From assembly GCF_004352915.1 (NCBI RefSeq), contig NZ_SJSY01000066.1, positions 1-64,000 on the forward strand: 64,000 nt of DNA. Direction: 5' to 3'. Under the pieces are notes generated by a model. The model was not told the DNA's origin. It made no database searches and saw nothing but the letters and a program-made list of their open reading frames with translations. A program made the position numbers and the translations under genes. The DNA is from Flavobacterium zhairuonense (GTDB lineage: Bacteria > Bacteroidota > Bacteroidia > Flavobacteriales > Flavobacteriaceae). Positions 60,286-64,000 of the stretch are shown here, one piece after another; the stretch's first letter is position 1; every line of letters starts with the position of its first letter.

Positions 60286-60891
60286 ATGAAAAAACTAACC
60301 TTAATTGCATTTGTTTTATTTATTGGACTTATTTCTGTGCAAGCACAAGTATCTGTTAGTCCAGGAATTCGAGGCGGTTTAAACCTTACTAGTTTAACCA
60401 ATATTGATAACAACAGCATGAAAGCTGATTATTATATTGGAGGATTAGTTGCCATAAAATTCAATAAATTTTTCACACTTCAGCCTGAAATAACGTATTC
60501 GCGACAAGGTGCCGAAGCACGAGAATATTATAATGGATCAAATACTTTACAGGATACAAAATATGAATTAAATTATGTAACGCTTGGCGCAGTTGCAAAG
60601 TTTAACTTTGGTGGTCAAGGTTTTCATATTTTAGCTGGACCATCTCTTGATTTGAAAACAAGTGACAATTTTGGTCGATATGGCTATGATCCTATTGGTA
60701 CAGATTTCTCTTTTGTTGGAGGTATTGGCTATACTTTGCCAAACGGACTAACTTTTGAGGCAAGATTTAAACAGGGATTAATTGATATTTATGGTTATGA
60801 TGGTATTGATTATGACGACTATTATTACGATCAAGTTATTTTAAATCAGGTATTGCAGTTTGGAATCAGTTATACTTTTAAAGTAAAATAA
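60286..60891 (+). CDS. Outer membrane beta-barrel protein, PorT-like, copy 1
   Basis: This 201-residue protein has a signal peptide (cut near VQAQ, residue 21) and alternating beta strands ending in an aromatic-rich strand (GISYTFKVK). The motifs SPGIRGGLNL and LQPEITYSRQGAE are shared with its neighbour. It belongs to the PorT/outer-membrane beta-barrel family. It lies 20 bases after the lipoprotein gene. It is a tandem duplicate of the next gene. Confidence 0.88.
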   Translation: MKKLTLIAFVLFIGLISVQAQVSVSPGIRGGLNLTSLTNIDNNSMKADYYIGGLVAIKFNKFFTLQPEITYSRQGAEAREYYNGSNTLQDTKYELNYVTLGAVAKFNFGGQGFHILAGPSLDLKTSDNFGRYGYDPIGTDFSFVGGIGYTLPNGLTFEARFKQGLIDIYGYDGIDYDDYYYDQVILNQVLQFGISYTFKVK

Positions 60892-60894
60892 ATA

Positions 60895-61506
60895 TTGGGC
60901 TTTAAAAATATAGCAGTAACAATATTGTTCTTTATTGTACTGCAACTGGCTCATGCTCAAGTAAGTTTTAATCCAGGTTTGAGAGGCGGTTTATCTCTTT
61001 CGACTATTTCCGAAACAAAATCGACTTATAAAACTGATTTTTACGTTGGTGCCTTTGGAGAAATAAATATTACAAAAAAATATGCTCTTCAGCCCGAAAT
61101 AACGTATAGCAGGCAAGGATCTGATAATGTGGGATATTATTTTGATAATGCAGAACCCAAAACCGTAAAATTTCGTGATTTGCAATTGGGTTATTTGTCT
61201 TTTACGCTTTTGAACAAATTTACATTTGGACCTGGAATTCAAATACAATTTGGACCAGCAGTTGATGTTCTTGTAAATGATAATTTAGATAAAGTAGAAA
61301 TGTATAACGATTTATCGCTTATTTCTGGTATCGCTTACCGATTGCCTTCGGGACTTACATTTGAAGCGCGGCTAAAAAAAGGCGTACTTGATGTATTTGA
61401 TAGTTCTTATTATAATGACAAAAATGATTACTATTTATTTGGAAGCTACAATACGAATGTCAATATTCAATTAGGAATTTCTTATGCATTTGGCGGAAAA
61501 AAATAA
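60895..61506 (+). CDS. Outer membrane beta-barrel protein, PorT-like, copy 2
   Basis: This 203-residue paralogue of the preceding gene shares NPGLRGGLSLS, LQPEITYSRQGSD and LPSGLTFEARLKKG. No ATG is available before the signal peptide, and the best start is the TTG at 60895 (MGFKNIAVTILFFIV). This follows 3 bases after the copy 1 stop, so translation may depend on its neighbour. The barrel ends in GISYAFGGKK. Confidence 0.85.
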   Translation: MGFKNIAVTILFFIVLQLAHAQVSFNPGLRGGLSLSTISETKSTYKTDFYVGAFGEINITKKYALQPEITYSRQGSDNVGYYFDNAEPKTVKFRDLQLGYLSFTLLNKFTFGPGIQIQFGPAVDVLVNDNLDKVEMYNDLSLISGIAYRLPSGLTFEARLKKGVLDVFDSSYYNDKNDYYLFGSYNTNVNIQLGISYAFGGKK

Positions 61507-61510
61507 AAAA

Positions 61511-61882
61511 ATGGTTTTAAAAGATTTTTACAAAGTTCTTTCGGAAGAAAAAACGGGAGACACAAAATATACTATTACGATTCTGGTCAATGAAAAACAT
61601 GAGGTTTTTAAAGGTCATTTTCCGGGAAATCCAATTATGCCAGGTGTTTGCATGATTCAGATTATTAAAGAACTGACAGAGAAAATTACGCAGAAAACTT
61701 TGATGATTCAGACTTTGGCGAATGTAAAATTTATGGCGCTTATCAATCCGGAAGTTAATCCCGAATTACGCATAGAACTTGACATTACAACAACCGAAGA
61801 CGATTTGGTAAAAGTAAAAAACACGACTTATTTTAACGAGACTGTTGCTCTAAAACTTAGCAATGTCTATAAAAAAATATAA
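61511..61882 (+). CDS. 3-hydroxyacyl-ACP dehydratase, FabZ-like with classical motif
   Basis: This 123-residue hotdog enzyme contains the catalytic motif GHFPGNPIMPGVCMIQ, with the His of FabZ/FabA at about residue 37. It removes water from 3-hydroxyacyl-ACP. The ATG at 61511 was chosen because the frame opening at 61484 lies inside the barrel-protein gene. Of the three hotdog genes in this cluster it is the only one with the full catalytic motif. Confidence 0.9.
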   Translation: MVLKDFYKVLSEEKTGDTKYTITILVNEKHEVFKGHFPGNPIMPGVCMIQIIKELTEKITQKTLMIQTLANVKFMALINPEVNPELRIELDITTTEDDLVKVKNTTYFNETVALKLSNVYKKI

Positions 61883-61884
61883 TT

Positions 61885-62370
61885 ATGAAACTGCTATTAA
61901 CATTGCTTTTATGGGTAAGTTTTGTTGGAAATCCAGATCTGACTTCCATCAGAAAAATGTATACCAAGGTTACAAAATCGGAAAGCAATGCGAAAGAGTT
62001 TTCAGAAAAATTGGCTGGAATTTCCAATAACGACGAAAAAATTTTAGTAGCTTACAAAGCGGCTTCTATTTTATTGGACGCCAATTTCAAGAAAAAATTA
62101 AAAGAGAAAATCGACCGTTTTAAAGAAGGCGCAAATTTATTAGAATCGACTATAAAAAGCGACCCTGATAACATTGAAATGAGAATGATTCGTTTGAGCA
62201 TTCAGGAAAATGTTCCTGGAATTACAGGTTATAAAAAGAATATAAAAGAAGATAAAAAATATCTTACAGAGCATTATGCCGATCAAAACGGCGCTTTAAA
62301 AGAATATCTAAAAGACTTTGTTTTACAATCAAAAAGCTTCTCTGAGAAAGAGAAGCAATTTGTAAAGTAA
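61885..62370 (+). CDS. Conserved hypothetical protein with signal peptide
   Basis: This 161-residue protein has an N-terminal hydrophobic segment (about 2-15) and a mainly helical remainder (KEKIDRFKEGANLLESTIK). No domain is recognised. It starts 2 bases after the dehydratase gene stop and precedes the glycosyltransferase by 19 bases, so it is likely in the same operon. Confidence 0.78.
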   Translation: MKLLLTLLLWVSFVGNPDLTSIRKMYTKVTKSESNAKEFSEKLAGISNNDEKILVAYKAASILLDANFKKKLKEKIDRFKEGANLLESTIKSDPDNIEMRMIRLSIQENVPGITGYKKNIKEDKKYLTEHYADQNGALKEYLKDFVLQSKSFSEKEKQFVK

Positions 62371-62389
62371 ACGAAAGCAAAATTTACAA

Positions 62390-63568
62390 ATGAAACCTAT
62401 TTTATCACAGCACGATCTCCTTAATTCCACTTCTTTTTGTGTTATTGTCCCAACGTACAATAATCAGAAAACATTAAAAAAAGTTTTGGATTCTGTTTTA
62501 GAATTTACGTCAAATGTGATTATCGTCAACGATGGCTCTACAGATGAAACTCCAGAAATTCTAAAACACTTTTCGCAGCTTACACAAATTCATCATCCAA
62601 CGAATTTAGGAAAAGGCCGTGCACTTCGAAATGGTTTCAGAAAAGCAATCGAAATGCAATTTGAATATGCGATCACGATTGATTCTGATGGACAGCATTT
62701 CGCATCAGATATTCCGAATTTTATCTCCGCCATTCAAGAAGAGCCAAATTCTCTTTTGATTGGAAGCCGAAATATGACTCAGGAAAATGTTCCAAAGAAA
62801 AGCAGTTTCGGGAATAAATTTTCAAACTTTTGGTTCAAATTCGAAACCGGGATCAAGCTCGACGACACACAATCTGGTTTTAGATTGTATCCGTTAAAAC
62901 TGATTCCGACAAAATTTTATACCAATAAATTTGAGTTTGAAATTGAAGTAATTGTTCGTTCAGCATGGAAAGGAATTGTGGTCAAAAACATTCCGATTCA
63001 GGTTTTGTATGATCCCGCAGAACGTGTTTCACATTTTCGCCCTTTCAGAGATTTTACCCGAATCAGTATTTTAAATACGGTTTTGGTTACGAATGCCTTG
63101 CTTTACATCAAGCCAAGAGATTTTTTTAGAAGAGCAAAAAAAAAAGGTTTTAAAAAGTTCTTTCTAGAAGATATTTTAGAAAGCAGTGATTCTAATTTCA
63201 AAAAATCAGCCGCAATTGCGCTTGGTATTTTTATTGGATTTTCGCCTTTTTGGGGTTTTCAGACCATTTTGCTTTTTACTTTTGCTGCTATTTTCAGGCT
63301 TAACAAAGTCATTGCTTATTTGACTTCAAATGTGAGTTTCCCTCCATTTATTCCTTTTATAATTTACGCTTCACTTCAGGTTGGAAGCATTTTTGTGTCG
63401 AGTGATGCGCCTTTAGTTTTAGACAGTTCGATCACGCTCGACGATATTCAAAAAAATGCTACGCAATATATTGTAGGAAGTCTTATTTTAGCAACCGTTT
63501 CAGCGCTATCAATTGGTCTTATAAGTTATTTGCTTTTAACGACTTTTAGCAAGAAACAAATCGAATAA
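62390..63568 (+). CDS. GT2 glycosyltransferase with DUF2062 membrane domain
   Basis: This 392-residue protein has a GT2 domain (about 15-230) with VIVPTYNNQKTL and VNDGSTDETPEIL. The Mg-binding DSD equivalent reads ITIDSDGQH. A C-terminal DUF2062 with three or four membrane segments (about 275-385) follows. GT2-DUF2062 proteins appear in aryl polyene clusters, where they are thought to attach a sugar or help anchor the product. It is the last complete gene in the window. Confidence 0.9.
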   Translation: MKPILSQHDLLNSTSFCVIVPTYNNQKTLKKVLDSVLEFTSNVIIVNDGSTDETPEILKHFSQLTQIHHPTNLGKGRALRNGFRKAIEMQFEYAITIDSDGQHFASDIPNFISAIQEEPNSLLIGSRNMTQENVPKKSSFGNKFSNFWFKFETGIKLDDTQSGFRLYPLKLIPTKFYTNKFEFEIEVIVRSAWKGIVVKNIPIQVLYDPAERVSHFRPFRDFTRISILNTVLVTNALLYIKPRDFFRRAKKKGFKKFFLEDILESSDSNFKKSAAIALGIFIGFSPFWGFQTILLFTFAAIFRLNKVIAYLTSNVSFPPFIPFIIYASLQVGSIFVSSDAPLVLDSSITLDDIQKNATQYIVGSLILATVSALSIGLISYLLLTTFSKKQIE

Positions 63569-63574
63569 TTTTTC

Positions 63575-63801
63575 GCCACAGATTAAAAGGATTAAATGGA
63601 TTTTTTCTCTTTGTTTGCCACGAATTTCACTAATTTTCACGAATTAATTTATTTAAATTCTGAAATTGCTTTATCATTGACTATCATTAAAATAGTGGAA
63701 GAAAAAACATTAATTTAAATTGTTTTTCCGTTTTTAATTAGTGAAAATTAGTGAAATTCGTGGCGAAAAAAAAATCTGTGTAAATCAGCTTAATCTGTGG
63801 C
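63575..63801. repeat. Outer inverted repeat, CCACAGATTAA family
   Basis: GCCACAGATTAA at 63575 faces TTAATCTGTGGC ending at 63801. The interior, about 200 bases, is mostly a second inverted repeat (63617-63764). Confidence 0.85.
63617..63764. repeat. Inner inverted repeat, GCCACGAATTTCAC family, nested
   Basis: Perfect 24-base arms (63617-63640 and 63741-63764, beginning GCCACGAATTTCAC and ending GTGAAATTCGTGGC) flank about 100 bases without a gene. It sits wholly inside the outer element. Confidence 0.92.
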
Positions 63802-63820
63802 AAAAAAATAAAAAATAATC

Positions 63821-64000
63821 ATGCATCAATACTTTTACGCCATACATTTATTTGTTAACCGAAGAAAATCGCTGTCGGTTGCATTGGCCGTTTTGATGCT
63901 TTTGGTGTTTGGATTTTTTGCTTCTCAAATCAAATTTGAAGAAGATATTACCAAATTGATCCCAACAAATGACAAGGCCGATGTTACAGCGAAAGTCTTA
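63821..64000 (+). CDS. MMPL-family exporter, N-terminal fragment at window end
   Basis: The first 60 residues are visible. A membrane helix (SLSVALAVLMLLVFGFFA) is followed by SQIKFEEDITKLIPTND, the usual N-terminal pattern of RND/MMPL exporters. Such an exporter follows GT2-DUF2062 genes in aryl polyene clusters. The gene is cut by the window edge and only its start is annotated. Confidence 0.8.
   Translation, partial: MHQYFYAIHLFVNRRKSLSVALAVLMLLVFGFFASQIKFEEDITKLIPTNDKADVTAKVL

Noticed and set aside
36628..64000. Fatty acid synthesis operon instead of a pigment cluster
   Set aside because: Several ketosynthases, FabG and ACP genes could suggest fatty acid synthesis, but TAL, DarA/DarB, the LpxL-type and BtrH-like genes and the LolA/MMPL export genes point to flexirubin.

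Overview
The window looks like chromosomal DNA of a Flavobacterium close to F. johnsoniae. It is AT-rich, its best promoter matches are the Bacteroidetes TAnnTTTG type, it has a SusC/SusD pair, lipoprotein and TonB-linked sugar uptake, and a flexirubin pigment cluster whose aromatic amino acid lyase closely resembles the characterised F. johnsoniae tyrosine ammonia-lyase. I see no insertion sequence, prophage, CRISPR array or rRNA.

Layout. (1) Bases 1-2760 are housekeeping: ribosomal protein L25 (rplY), PRPP synthetase (prs), tRNA-Leu(CAA) and an OsmC-like protein. (2) Bases 2800-26020 are an arabinan/arabinose locus. It runs on the minus strand from susC-susD through four GH43, two GH51 and one GH127 enzymes into araB-araD-araA-galM. 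A divergent Nudix-type AraR regulator and a transaldolase lie at its right end. (3) Bases 26500-36490 are a galactan/galactose module: a GntR/LacI-type regulator, divergent galM-GH53-GH2-galK-galT, and an SSS-family galactose-type transporter. Together (2) and (3) could dismantle the arabinan and galactan side chains of pectin (type I arabinogalactan) and feed L-arabinose and D-galactose into central metabolism. (4) Bases 36615-64000 are a flexirubin (aryl polyene-dialkylresorcinol ester) cluster that runs off the right end. It has a flavin-dependent halogenase-like protein, tyrosine ammonia-lyase, FabG, three intact and two catalytically degenerate ketosynthase-fold proteins, two ACPs, three hotdog proteins, DarA/DarB, an LpxL-type acyltransferase, a BtrH-like protein, an ABC exporter, LolA-like and polysaccharide deacetylase proteins, a GT2 glycosyltransferase and the start of an MMPL exporter.

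Regulation. A recurring operator-like palindrome (AAGTGT or AAATGT facing ACACTT or ACATTT) lies upstream of araB, susC, araR, the transaldolase and the SSS transporter. It is absent elsewhere in the intergenic DNA I read. I infer it is the AraR box, which would make AraR the local regulator of catabolism, uptake and itself. The galM-GH53 operon instead has a direct ACTGGTA repeat upstream of a TAnnTTTG promoter. The halogenase-like and TAL genes share a perfect 10-bp-arm inverted repeat.

The intergenic DNA is unusually rich in inverted repeats of several distinct families. Two are nested one inside another (45320-45520 and 63575-63801). One family keeps a TTGAAA-type loop while its stems change in a compensatory way.
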